Below are positions 1-6,226 of a stretch of 14,057 bases of DNA, piece after piece. The stretch covers positions 1 to 14,057 of the forward strand of contig CALBPU010000087.1 of NCBI GenBank assembly GCA_937899395.1, written 5' to 3'. Numbering within the stretch: position 1 is the stretch's first letter; every line of letters begins with the position of its first letter. The notes beneath the pieces are model-generated. The model had not been told where the DNA came from, made no database searches, and was given only the letters and a program-made list of their open reading frames with translations. Source of the stretch: an uncultured Fretibacterium sp. (GTDB lineage: Bacteria > Synergistota > Synergistia > Synergistales > Aminobacteriaceae). The position numbers were made by a program, and so were the translations under genes.

Positions 1-143
1 AAATTGCGGACTTGATAGAGGTGTGTAGTACGCCAGCGGTTTTTACCGTTAAAATGAGTAACTATTTATATGAAAATAACTTAGAGCATATTAATTTAGA
101 AATCCTTCAGGTGCTTTTACATGTGTATAGTGAAAGCACTTGA
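1..143 (+). CDS. C-terminal fragment of an unrecognised protein (5' end outside window)
   Basis: The third frame is open from the first bases of the window to a TGA at 141-143 and gives 46 residues starting IADLIEVCSTPAVFTV and ending YSEST. The composition is protein-like, with alternating hydrophobic and charged residues and no low-complexity runs, so I read it as the tail of a gene entering from the left. No family motif is recognisable. The pattern ADLIEV..PAV is loosely like the helix-turn-helix-like tails of regulators or ImmA-type peptidases, but this is too weak to name. Its last codons overlap the start of a small frame at 121 in another phase. It could still be a chance open frame, since 46 codons is short. 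Confidence 0.4.
   Translation, partial: IADLIEVCSTPAVFTVKMSNYLYENNLEHINLEILQVLLHVYSEST
111..139. repeat. Inverted repeat (10-bp hairpin) around the start of a small ORF
   Basis: The arm gtgcttttac (111-120) pairs with gtgaaagcac (130-139) with one G-T wobble, leaving a 9-base loop that begins with the ATG at 121. No T-run follows on either strand, so it does not look like an intrinsic terminator. If transcribed, it would present or mask the start codon of the 41-codon frame. Whether this is functional is inference. Confidence 0.35.
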
Positions 144-246
144 AAAATTCAAACACTTCCACCGTTTCAAGGCTTCCTTTCCAAGCAAGCCGGTTTTTTC
201 ACTGCCCTTATCAGGAACGGCTAGTTTCCTTGTTGCCCCTAAGTGA
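121..246 (+). CDS. Possible small leader peptide (41 aa) upstream of a hydrophobic peptide
   Basis: An ATG at 121 opens a 41-codon frame (MCIVKALEKFKHFHRF to TASFLVAPK) ending in TGA at 244-246. An AGGTG at 106-111 gives a weak ribosome site. The stretch 150-250 is clearly GC-richer than its surroundings. Its stop codon lies inside the sequence tgaggtgg, which is also the ribosome site of the next small frame starting at 252, a layout typical of translational coupling. From memory, similar segments with an FPSKPVFSLP-like translation precede very short hydrophobic peptides in gut Firmicutes genomes; I cannot verify this here. The peptide has no domain I recognise. It could equally be an untranslated conserved element. 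Confidence 0.3.
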   Translation: MCIVKALEKFKHFHRFKASFPSKPVFSLPLSGTASFLVAPK

Positions 247-251
247 GGTGG

Positions 252-452
252 ATGTCAAATTTATTTGACAGGATATGTTACTTTTTAAGTGTTTTTACTA
301 TAATTTTTAGCGAAAAAATAAAGAGCATGTTTCCAAAAAGAAGTATGCTCTTTATTATATTTATATTTATATTTAGAATTGTACGAACGCAGGCGTGTCA
401 GCAGGGGCATTCAAAAATTTCTTCAACTCATCATCAAGTTTCAAGAGCGTAA
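252..452 (+). CDS. Possible small hydrophobic (toxin- or holin-like) peptide, probably degenerate
   Basis: An ATG at 252 follows the ribosome-site-like gaggtgg with only a short gap and is coupled to the stop of the 41-codon frame. The frame begins MSNLFDRICYFLSVFTIIF, one predicted membrane-spanning stretch followed by basic residues, the general shape of type I toxins and holin-like peptides. A GTG at 243 would add three residues. It is odd that the frame then reads straight through the dhaK terminator hairpin, giving a second hydrophobic run (FIIFIFIF) that is just translated hairpin and AT tract. It ends at 450-452, antisense to the last codons of dhaK. A functional peptide would be expected to stop near codon 30-35, so the original stop may be lost. 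Low confidence that it is expressed. Confidence 0.25.
   Translation: MSNLFDRICYFLSVFTIIFSEKIKSMFPKRSMLFIIFIFIFRIVRTQACQQGHSKISSTHHQVSRA
317..356 (-). terminator. Intrinsic terminator of the dha operon, possibly bidirectional
   Basis: A perfect 12-bp inverted repeat (317-328 with 345-356) encloses a 16-base loop. On the minus strand it comes 17 bp after the dhaK stop and is followed by a T-rich tract (ATTTTTTCG). On the plus strand the right arm is followed by an AT-rich tract with few continuous T, so termination there would be weaker. Confidence 0.8.
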
Positions 453-1368
453 TTGAAAATCCTTCCATGTCCAACGAGGTCATATAATTTCCGACAAGAG
501 TTTTCGCGATTTTAATTCCCTTGCTGTCAAGAACTTCTTTAACGTGTTTGTTTGCAACAAATAATTCCATTAAAGGAGTTCCGCCCATTCCGTTCACCAT
601 AACCGCAACTTCATCACCGGCATTGTAAATTTTTTCGGCAAAGATTTTTTCGAGGAGCTTATCGGCAATGTTATTAACGTCTGAAATTTTTTCGCGGTGT
701 GTTCCGGGTTCACCGTGTATTCCGATCCCGATTTCAATTTCATCTTCTTTGAGTTCAAAACTCTCTTTTCCTGCCGCAGGTACTGTGCAAGCATTAACCG
801 CCATTCCCATTGAACGAACGTTAGCTATGACTTTCTCTGCAACCCTTTTAACTTCCTCAAGAGATAATTTTGCTTCAGCAGCCGCACCTGCAATTTTGTG
901 AACAAAAACTGTTCCTGCAATCCCTCTTCGTCCTGTTGTCCATGTTGAATTTTCGACCGCTACATCATCGGCAACAATAACTTTGTCAACTTTAATTCCT
1001 TCATCTTCAGCCATGTCGGCAGCCATTTCAAAATTCATTACATCACCGGTGTAATTTTTGATTACAAGTAAAACACCTTTACCGCCGTTTACAGCTTTGA
1101 TTGCTTCAAAGACTTGGTCAGGTGTAGGAGATGTGAAAACTTCACCTGCAACAGCTCCGTCAAGCATTCCTTTTCCGACATATCCGCCGTGTGAGGGTTC
1201 ATGGCCGCTTCCACCGCCTGAAACTAACGCAACTTTTTCCGAAGACCCTTTTGCCCTGACAAGTACTTCAAAACCTTCGAGGCGTTTCACGTACTGTGGG
1301 AAAGCGTCAACCATTCCGTCCAACATTTCATCAACAATTTTGTCAACCTGATTAATTAACTTCTTCAT
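373..1368 (-). CDS. dhaK: Dihydroxyacetone kinase, substrate-binding subunit DhaK
   Basis: DhaK binds dihydroxyacetone covalently and passes it to DhaL-bound ADP/ATP for phosphorylation to dihydroxyacetone phosphate in the cytoplasm. At 331 residues it has the normal length for a PTS-type DhaK. Key residues fall at the same numbers as in the Escherichia coli enzyme: the GGGSGHEP loop with His56, KNYTGD with Asp109, and GIHGEPG with His218, the residue that forms the hemiaminal with substrate. It is the last gene of dhaL-dhaM-dhaK, 21 bp after dhaM. An AGGAGG lies 13 nt before the ATG, a rather long spacing also seen at dhaL. It lacks the DhaL-like C-terminal domain of ATP-dependent single-chain kinases, which with the neighbouring dhaM identifies it as the PTS type. 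Confidence 0.96.
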   Translation of the reverse strand: MKKLINQVDKIVDEMLDGMVDAFPQYVKRLEGFEVLVRAKGSSEKVALVSGGGSGHEPSHGGYVGKGMLDGAVAGEVFTSPTPDQVFEAIKAVNGGKGVLLVIKNYTGDVMNFEMAADMAEDEGIKVDKVIVADDVAVENSTWTTGRRGIAGTVFVHKIAGAAAEAKLSLEEVKRVAEKVIANVRSMGMAVNACTVPAAGKESFELKEDEIEIGIGIHGEPGTHREKISDVNNIADKLLEKIFAEKIYNAGDEVAVMVNGMGGTPLMELFVANKHVKEVLDSKGIKIAKTLVGNYMTSLDMEGFSITLLKLDDELKKFLNAPADTPAFVQF

Positions 1369-1389
1369 GATAAAAATTTTTCCTCCTGT

Positions 1390-1785
1390 TTATAATTTTG
1401 AGGCATCTTTAGATTCTTCTGCACTCGCTAAAACAGAATCAACGCTGCCTCCTGCCGCCGCTTCAACAACTGCACACACCGTGCCTTCAACAATAGGAGC
1501 ATCAGCAATTACTGCGTTAATTTCGTGCCCCTCATCTTCCAACAATTCAATCGCTGCTTCAGCACTCATGATACTGCTTCCAATATCAGCAAGTATTACA
1601 ACTCCGTCGCCTGTGTCTGCTTCAACAATAGCGTCCGCAATTCTTTGAGCGTCAGTTCCGATTGAACCGTCTTCAAGCCCTCCTGCCGTAATTATTTTTT
1701 CAAAATCCTGAGCCATTTCACTAGCTACATCGCAAACTCCTTCAGCGATCTTCCAACTGTGAGATACTATTACAATTCCAACCAT
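1390..1785 (-). CDS. dhaM: PTS-dependent dihydroxyacetone kinase phosphotransferase subunit DhaM (EIIA-Man domain only)
   Basis: DhaM relays phosphate from HPr of the phosphotransferase system to ADP bound on DhaL. The 131-residue protein begins MVGIVIVSHSWKIAEG, with the phosphorylatable His at residue 9 in the usual EIIA-mannose context. It continues with the family features GSIGTDAQRI and the DIGSS stretch around residues 66-70. E. coli DhaM (about 470 residues) carries extra HPr-like and enzyme I-like domains; this one has only the EIIA domain, as in many Firmicutes, so it must rely on HPr and enzyme I encoded elsewhere. The start lies 3 bp after the dhaL stop with no clear ribosome site, so translation is probably coupled to dhaL. 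Confidence 0.92.
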   Translation of the reverse strand: MVGIVIVSHSWKIAEGVCDVASEMAQDFEKIITAGGLEDGSIGTDAQRIADAIVEADTGDGVVILADIGSSIMSAEAAIELLEDEGHEINAVIADAPIVEGTVCAVVEAAAGGSVDSVLASAEESKDASKL

Positions 1786-1788
1786 GAT

Positions 1789-2412
1789 TTATTTCGTTTT
1801 AAGATAATCCAAAATTGCTTCAAGAGTAAGAGCCATTGAAGTTGCTCCGGGATCTTGATGTCCTATGCTTCTTTCACCGAGATAACTTGCTCGTCCTTTT
1901 GTAGCTATTATTGTTTTTGTATATTCAACACCTTCACGAGCAGCCTTGCAAGCCTCATCGAGTGCAGCAACAATATCAGAGCCTTCCGAAATTTTTTGCG
2001 AATATTTTTCGGTAGCAGGAATTAAAGCATCGAGCATTGTTTTTTCACCTTTAACTGCTTTTCCGCGCTTTTGTATTCCAGCAATAGCAGCCTCAAAAAC
2101 TGCTTTCAAATCTTCAACGTTAATTTCGGTTTTACCTGCCGTAACTTTTCCAGCTTCCATGTAAGCTGTACCGTAAAGAGGCCCTGAAGCTCCCCCGACT
2201 TTTGATAAAAGTGTCATTCCTGTTTTTTTCAAAGCAGCTCCAATATCGTTTTCATCAGGCGATAATTTTTCCATGACTGCGTTGAAACCTCTGGCCATAT
2301 TTATTCCGTGATCCGAGTCTCCTATTTCACGGTCTAATTCAGTCAAAAAATCTTTGTTAGCGATTATTTGTTCTGAAATTTTTGAGAGACATTTATAAAT
2401 TCCGCTTGGCAT
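1789..2412 (-). CDS. dhaL: Dihydroxyacetone kinase, ADP-binding subunit DhaL
   Basis: DhaL holds ADP, which is rephosphorylated in place by DhaM, and delivers the phosphate to dihydroxyacetone on DhaK. The 207-residue protein shows the Mg-ADP site LDREIGDSDHG (residues 26-36; Asp27, Asp32 and Asp34), the glycine-rich GGASGPLYG (73-81), GEKTMLDAL (122-130) and the C-terminal GRASYLGERSIGHQDPGA (173-190) that closes over the nucleotide. It is the first gene of the operon. An AGGAGG at 2427-2432 lies 14 nt before the ATG; no better in-frame start exists nearer to it. It follows the phosphatase gene by 66 bp, so it may have its own promoter or be read from upstream. Confidence 0.96.
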   Translation of the reverse strand: MPSGIYKCLSKISEQIIANKDFLTELDREIGDSDHGINMARGFNAVMEKLSPDENDIGAALKKTGMTLLSKVGGASGPLYGTAYMEAGKVTAGKTEINVEDLKAVFEAAIAGIQKRGKAVKGEKTMLDALIPATEKYSQKISEGSDIVAALDEACKAAREGVEYTKTIIATKGRASYLGERSIGHQDPGATSMALTLEAILDYLKTK

Positions 2413-2459
2413 TCTGTAAAATGTTTCCTCCTGCTGTAAAATTTTATGTGATAAAGAAG

Positions 2460-2487
2460 ATATTACACCAAAAATTTTTTATCGCAA
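2460..2487 (-). promoter_or_regulatory. Candidate sigma-70 type promoter for dhaLMK
   Basis: On the minus strand TTGCGA (2482-2487) and TAATAT (2460-2465) are 16 bp apart, giving a start about 40 bp upstream of the dhaL ATG. The -35 hexamer lies in the last codons of the phosphatase gene. The region is so AT-rich that chance matches are likely. Confidence 0.35.
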
Positions 2488-3243
2488 TTTTTTTCGCAAG
2501 GTTGAAATTTCTTTTTCAGTAACTCCGATATTGAGCAAAAATTTTTCGGCAGTTTCGGAATTAATATTTTCTGTTCCTAAAACTAACGGAAGAAATCTCC
2601 TTATTTCACTGTCAGCAACAAATTCATATTCATCTGTTTCGGGTTTTATTCCGAAATAATTGTAAAACGAAATCATATAATCATTTTCAATTTCCTTTTC
2701 AGACGCTCCCGTTAAACATTCGACTATTGCACAAAAAATTCCTGCCCTGTCTTTTCCCAAGTCGCAATGAATTAAATACGGAGGTTCATTTTCGGCCATG
2801 AATTTAATTCCTCTTGAGATTGCCTGACGAAATTTTTGAGATTGAAATTTTAATCCCGTATCTAATCCGATGAATTTTTGTGTGCTGTAATAAGTTTGGG
2901 AAAAATTTTTATGTTTTATTATAATTTCTTCAGTGTCAGCAGTATTAACAAAAGTTTTTATTCCAGCTTTTTCGGATAATTTATCTGCAATTTCATTTCT
3001 GTTTCCCCATGCTTTAACAGGCGATGAAGAACGATATAATTTTCCGTTTCCAATTCCAGTTACTCTAACTTCTCTGAAATTAGCAAATTCAGAGTCGCTT
3101 AAATTTTTGTAGTCGGCTCTGTCTTTGCTGAGGTGTTTTGATAAATCACGGTAAAAATTTTTCCATCTCGAAGCACCTGATAAAGGTAACGAAAATATTA
3201 AAACGATAATTAAAGCAAAAATAATTCTTGAGCGTCTTATCAT
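2479..3243 (-). CDS. Secreted tyrosine/dual-specificity-type protein phosphatase
   Basis: The 254-residue protein starts with a basic then hydrophobic stretch (MIRRSRIIFALIIVLIF, to about residue 24, SGAS) that looks like a signal peptide or anchor, so the enzyme probably acts outside the cytoplasm. The catalytic P-loop is HCDLGKDRAG at 159-168 (Cys160 nucleophile, Arg166), the CX5R signature of the bacterial tyrosine phosphatase family with GKDR. LYRSSSP (69-75) is the usual upstream family motif and Asp161 follows the cysteine. Its ATG overlaps the flagellin stop by one base (TAATG), so it should be translated from the flagellin transcript. The substrate is unknown; phosphoprotein, phosphoinositide or inositol phosphate are all possible in this family. 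Identification as a phosphatase is firm; the role is not. Confidence 0.85.
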   Translation of the reverse strand: MIRRSRIIFALIIVLIFSLPLSGASRWKNFYRDLSKHLSKDRADYKNLSDSEFANFREVRVTGIGNGKLYRSSSPVKAWGNRNEIADKLSEKAGIKTFVNTADTEEIIIKHKNFSQTYYSTQKFIGLDTGLKFQSQKFRQAISRGIKFMAENEPPYLIHCDLGKDRAGIFCAIVECLTGASEKEIENDYMISFYNYFGIKPETDEYEFVADSEIRRFLPLVLGTENINSETAEKFLLNIGVTEKEISTLRKKLR

Positions 3244-4931
3244 TATGAATTTCCCATTAAACTGAAAACGGCTTCGGGCTGTTGATTAGCTTGAGTTAAA
3301 ACGGCCTGTTCAGTTTTGCTTAAAATTTGAAACTCTATGTATCTCATCGCAGATTTTGCATAATCAGCATCAGTTATACGGCTTTTTGAGACTGTGAGAT
3401 TTTGACCCGATGAGGCAAGATTAGCTATTGAATGTTCGATTGCGTTTTCATGCGTAACTATTTGGCTTCTCTGTCTCACAACACTGTCAATAGCTTCGTC
3501 AAGAACTGTAATTGAACGTGAAGCAAGTTCAGGTGTCATTACATTTACCCTTTCAACTCCGAGAGCTTCTGATGAAACATTGCCGAATCTTACTCTGAAA
3601 TATTCAGATTCATTTGTCCCTATCTGAAAAGTTATTCCGTTGTCGGACATGTGAATATTTGCGGTGTAAATTCCGTTTTCCTTGAGTAAATATTTTTCGT
3701 GATTCTCGTCCCATGATGCAGTAAGCCCTGCCATTGGTGAAAATTCAACGTCAACATTAGAGTTAAGTACGCCTTTAAGTTCGCTGCCCGTAACTTTCAT
3801 ATCGGAAACTAAAGTATCTCCCGAATGAACATTGAAGATCGAAATTTCATATTCACCGTCTTGAGATTTTTGAATTGTATTGAAGCCTAGAGCCTGAAGA
3901 AGATTTTCATTGCCAGCGAAATAAATATCACCGTCTTGTCCCTGAACTGCGCTTCTGACAGTGAGAGCTGCTTTGACTTCATAGCCTGTTACATTTCCGT
4001 AATCATCATAAATTTTTGCGTTTGAACCGTCAGTTATCGTTGAAAATTTATTAGCGTTATCGGTATAAAATCCTTGTCCTAAATTAAGAGCTACGGCATC
4101 GTTAATTTTTTTCGAGACATCATGAATCGTATCGCCTCCGTATAAAGTTATTGAAGTACTTTTTCCGTCGCCCTGAATAATTTTGAGGTTCTGAGGTTCT
4201 TCGAGCATAAACGCTCCTTCAGACGTGTAAAACTGTTCAATCTCATTCAACGTCAGCATACGTTCCGAAACATCATAGAGGTCTTCCGAAAATTCTTCAT
4301 CATCGTTTTCAGCTCCTTCAATCAATGAAATTTTAATTTCACCTACGGTCATAATATTGCTCTTTTGAGTTTGAGTTGAACCTGCCTTTGCTTTTGCTTC
4401 AATCCTGTAATCAGCTTGAGTGCCCTTAAAATTACCTTCATCATCAACACTTACAAGACCGCCTTTTACTTTTATTTTAACGTTAATATCATCGGTTGAC
4501 CATAAAGTCCCTGAAGTACCGTCAAGCAATTTTTTTGTGTTGAAATGAGTATAATCTGAAATACGGTTAATTTGTTCTTTAAGTTCGTCTATTTCCTCCT
4601 GAATATGGGTTCTGTCCTCCGCAGTTAAAACATCGTTTGAAGCCTGTACTGAAAGTTCACGCATTCTGTGAAGCATATCGTTTGTGTTTGTTAAAGCTCC
4701 TTCGGCGGTTCTGAGCATTGATAAACCGTCCTGAGCATTTCTCACGGCCATGTCATAACCTGCAATCTGAGAACGCATTTTTTCACTTATCGCCAATCCT
4801 GAAGCATCATCGGCAGCACTGTTAATTTTCAGTCCGGTAGCTAAAGGCTGAATTGATTTATGAAGCATTTTGTCGGTAATGCTGGATATATTTACAGCAG
4901 ACAGCGACATTATATTGTGATTAATTATCAT
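3243..4931 (-). CDS. fliC: Flagellin (flagellar filament protein)
   Basis: This is the filament subunit exported through the flagellar type III apparatus. The N-terminal D0/D1 region (about 1-140) is canonical: MIINHNIMSLSAVN, ATGLKINSAADDASGLAIS, RNAQDGLSMLRTAEGAL and the RMRELSVQASN helix. The C-terminal D1/D0 region (about 465-562) is also canonical: IANLASSGQNLTVSKSRITDADYA and a terminal VLTQANQQPEAVFSLMG. The middle (about 141-465), the surface-exposed variable domain, is long for a flagellin and gives a total of 562 residues. The start is supported by AAGGAA 11 nt upstream; nearby upstream ATGs run into stops. A sigma-28-like -10 box lies 50 bp upstream and the phosphatase gene overlaps its stop. 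The symbol fliC is generic; other copies may exist elsewhere. Confidence 0.95.
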   Translation of the reverse strand: MIINHNIMSLSAVNISSITDKMLHKSIQPLATGLKINSAADDASGLAISEKMRSQIAGYDMAVRNAQDGLSMLRTAEGALTNTNDMLHRMRELSVQASNDVLTAEDRTHIQEEIDELKEQINRISDYTHFNTKKLLDGTSGTLWSTDDINVKIKVKGGLVSVDDEGNFKGTQADYRIEAKAKAGSTQTQKSNIMTVGEIKISLIEGAENDDEEFSEDLYDVSERMLTLNEIEQFYTSEGAFMLEEPQNLKIIQGDGKSTSITLYGGDTIHDVSKKINDAVALNLGQGFYTDNANKFSTITDGSNAKIYDDYGNVTGYEVKAALTVRSAVQGQDGDIYFAGNENLLQALGFNTIQKSQDGEYEISIFNVHSGDTLVSDMKVTGSELKGVLNSNVDVEFSPMAGLTASWDENHEKYLLKENGIYTANIHMSDNGITFQIGTNESEYFRVRFGNVSSEALGVERVNVMTPELASRSITVLDEAIDSVVRQRSQIVTHENAIEHSIANLASSGQNLTVSKSRITDADYAKSAMRYIEFQILSKTEQAVLTQANQQPEAVFSLMGNS

Positions 4932-4978
4932 GTCATTTTTTCATTCCTTTTAAGAAAATTTTTTGCATATTTATTATT

Positions 4979-4986
4979 TTATCGGC
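4979..4986 (-). promoter_or_regulatory. Candidate sigma-28 (FliA) -10 box for flagellin
   Basis: The minus strand reads GCCGATAA, the exact consensus -10 element of flagellar sigma-28 promoters, placed so that transcription would start roughly 40 nt before the flagellin ATG. The matching -35 (TAAA-type) is poor: the expected position falls in the last codons of the deacetylase gene. The location, directly before a flagellin gene, makes it convincing despite the weak -35. Confidence 0.6.
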
Positions 4987-4990
4987 ATTG

Positions 4991-5665
4991 TTAAATCAGT
5001 CCGAAAGTTTGAAGTTCTTCGAGCCTCACAAAATGAAATCCTCTTGCCTTTAATCCTTCAATAATTTTCGGAAGAGCTTCAACAGTGTTAGGAGTTCCCG
5101 AGTGCATTAAAATAATATCTCCAGCCTTGACGCTGCTGAGAACAAGACGCTCGATTTCTTCAGCAGGTCTTCCCGTATAATCAGCGGTGTTCAAACTCCA
5201 TAACCCTAATTTCAAGTTCATTCGTCTCATTGCATTAAAAATTTTCATGTTGAAGTGTCCTCCCGGAGGGCGTAAAAATCTTGTCTTCCTTATGCCTAAA
5301 CCTTCAAGGACTTCATCACAGCGTTCAGCTTCACGGACAATTTTTTCAACCCATAATCTATATAATCTCGGGTGAGTGTAGGTGTGATTAGCTATTTCAT
5401 GTCCGTTATTATGAAGCATTAAAGTAATATTTGCGTAACGGTCAGCAAATTTTCCGACGAGAAAAAATGTAGCTTTAACATCGCCGAGAGCTGAAACAAT
5501 TTCCGGCATTCCGTGTTCTCTGGGTCCGTCATCAAACGTTAAAACGACCTCTTTAACAAAAGGATTTCCCGAAGAAATTCCGAATTTTGCGCGTTCCTGA
5601 TTCAAAAATCCCCATTCTATATAAATAAATACAGTTAAAAATAAAAGCGTTAATTTTCTGAGCAT
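4991..5665 (-). CDS. Membrane-anchored polysaccharide deacetylase (NodB domain)
   Basis: This is a carbohydrate esterase family 4 metal-dependent deacetylase acting on an acetylated sugar polymer, most often peptidoglycan. After an N-terminal hydrophobic segment (about 4-20), probably a signal anchor facing the periplasm, all NodB motifs are visible in order. They are TFDDGP (43-48; Asp45 base, Asp46 metal ligand), HTYTH (94-98; metal-binding His94 and His98), RPPGGH (132-137), a WSLNTADY variant of motif 4 (156-163) and ILMHSG with catalytic His188. At 224 residues it is a minimal single-domain enzyme. AGGAGA lies 12 nt before the ATG. Only 54 bp separate it from the hicB remnant; an extended -10 promoter sits in that gap. 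The actual substrate cannot be told from sequence. Confidence 0.93.
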   Translation of the reverse strand: MLRKLTLLFLTVFIYIEWGFLNQERAKFGISSGNPFVKEVVLTFDDGPREHGMPEIVSALGDVKATFFLVGKFADRYANITLMLHNNGHEIANHTYTHPRLYRLWVEKIVREAERCDEVLEGLGIRKTRFLRPPGGHFNMKIFNAMRRMNLKLGLWSLNTADYTGRPAEEIERLVLSSVKAGDIILMHSGTPNTVEALPKIIEGLKARGFHFVRLEELQTFGLI

Positions 5666-5705
5666 ATTAAAAAATTTTCTCCTGAGCTTAGATTTTGACG
5701 AAATG

Positions 5706-5714
5706 ATTATAGCA
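5706..5714 (-). promoter_or_regulatory. Candidate extended -10 promoter for the deacetylase
   Basis: The minus strand has TGCTATAAT, a consensus -10 with the TGn extension, about 41 bp before the deacetylase ATG and just past the hicB stop. No good -35 is seen, which an extended -10 can tolerate. Confidence 0.45.
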
Positions 5715-5719
5715 AAGGT

Positions 5720-5941
5720 TTAAGCCTCTTTTGCCATAGGAATAGGAGGACAAGGTATTTTTCCCACTTCCCTACAAAATTCGATATAATCATCAACTGC
5801 ACTGTGAAATTCTTTTTCAATTCCTGATACAGTTTCACTCTCAAAATCTACGTAATCTGTTATTCCCTCAATCTTTCCGTATAATACACGGCTTTCAAAG
5901 TCAATTCTGATATTTGTGTAATAACCTTTATACTCTAACAT
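5720..5941 (-). CDS. HicB-like antitoxin, truncated (no C-terminal DNA-binding domain)
   Basis: The 73-residue product has the HicB partial RNase H-like fold: EYKGYYTNIRIDFESRVLYG, GITDYVDFESETVSGIEKEF, then AVDDYIEFCREVGKIP. This matches the family pattern (tyk G y ... gvl yG k v .gi .d.v.fe..tv.el...f..aVddYle.c...gk.P). Full-length relatives continue for another 35-50 residues into a ribbon-helix-helix or helix-turn-helix segment that binds the operator. Here the protein stops right after the linker prolines, and the 54 bp that follow contain no trace of it. It starts directly after the ancestral hicA stop (TAAATG), with a G-rich ribosome site in the hicA tail. It may still neutralise toxin but should not bind DNA by itself. 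Confidence 0.75.
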   Translation of the reverse strand: MLEYKGYYTNIRIDFESRVLYGKIEGITDYVDFESETVSGIEKEFHSAVDDYIEFCREVGKIPCPPIPMAKEA

Positions 5942-5989
5942 TTATAAATCCCCCAAATCCTCTAAAAATGCAGCTAACTCCCTTACACG
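5942..5989 (-). pseudogene. Detached C-terminal tail of hicA beyond an in-frame TGA
   Basis: Reading past the TGA at 5990-5992 in the same frame gives RVRELAAFLEDLGDL and then a TAA at 5942-5944. This matches the usual end of HicA proteins of this type (KxYQVRxxIEFLKExGxL), with the TGA at the position of the conserved Tyr. The TAA abuts the ATG of hicB exactly. It is not translated unless the TGA is read through. Confidence 0.7.
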
Positions 5990-6199
5990 TCATACGTTTA
6001 GGATATTTGAAGGGTGCGGTTTATGTAACAAAATAATTTTACCGTCAGATTCTCTTTCAAATTTTACACGAGAACCTGAAGTTTTGCCCTTATTATTTTC
6101 AACGAAACCTAATTGTCCTAAAAGATATTTTGCTTCTGAGTAAGTGTAATCTTTAGGAATAGATTTTAATCTCTCTTTGGCTTTATCTAATCGGCTCAT
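5990..6199 (-). CDS. HicA-family mRNA interferase toxin, C-terminally truncated by TGA
   Basis: Starting at the ATG at 6197-6199 (MSRLDKAKERLKSIPKDYTY) the product is 69 residues; a GTG at 6211 would add four. It belongs to the HicA subgroup with GKTSGSRVKF in place of the GSHxxF loop of classical HicA, followed by IILLHKPHPSNIL, the conserved double-stranded-RNA-binding-like core. It normally pairs with the downstream HicB and cleaves mRNA. The frame ends at TGA (5990-5992) just after NILNV, where relatives continue KxYQ plus a final helix of about 15 residues that is still present downstream in frame. Without that helix the toxin is probably inactive or weakened. It is upstream of hicB in one transcript, and its own start region lies next to a 9-bp inverted repeat. 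Confidence 0.75.
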   Translation of the reverse strand: MSRLDKAKERLKSIPKDYTYSEAKYLLGQLGFVENNKGKTSGSRVKFERESDGKIILLHKPHPSNILNV

Positions 6200-6226
6200 A
6201 CATATTCTCACTCTCAGTAAAATTAA

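Noticed and set aside
1058..1351. Open frame on the plus strand inside dhaK
   Set aside because: It lies wholly antisense to a gene with intact catalytic residues and has the proline- and serine-rich composition typical of reverse-frame shadows.
1374..1383. Recurrent AAAAATTTTT-like tracts near starts (also near 2470, 4966, 5666, 7100, 8935)
   Set aside because: They recur upstream of several minus-strand genes, but similar runs occur inside genes and are expected at this base composition; no consistent position or longer shared motif.
5990..5992. TGA reassigned to a sense codon genome-wide
   Set aside because: No well-identified gene here ends in TGA, which first suggested recoding, but tryptophan positions that I checked use TGG, small frames at the left edge end in TGA, and TAA dominance is expected in an AT-rich genome. 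A local mutation in hicA is simpler.
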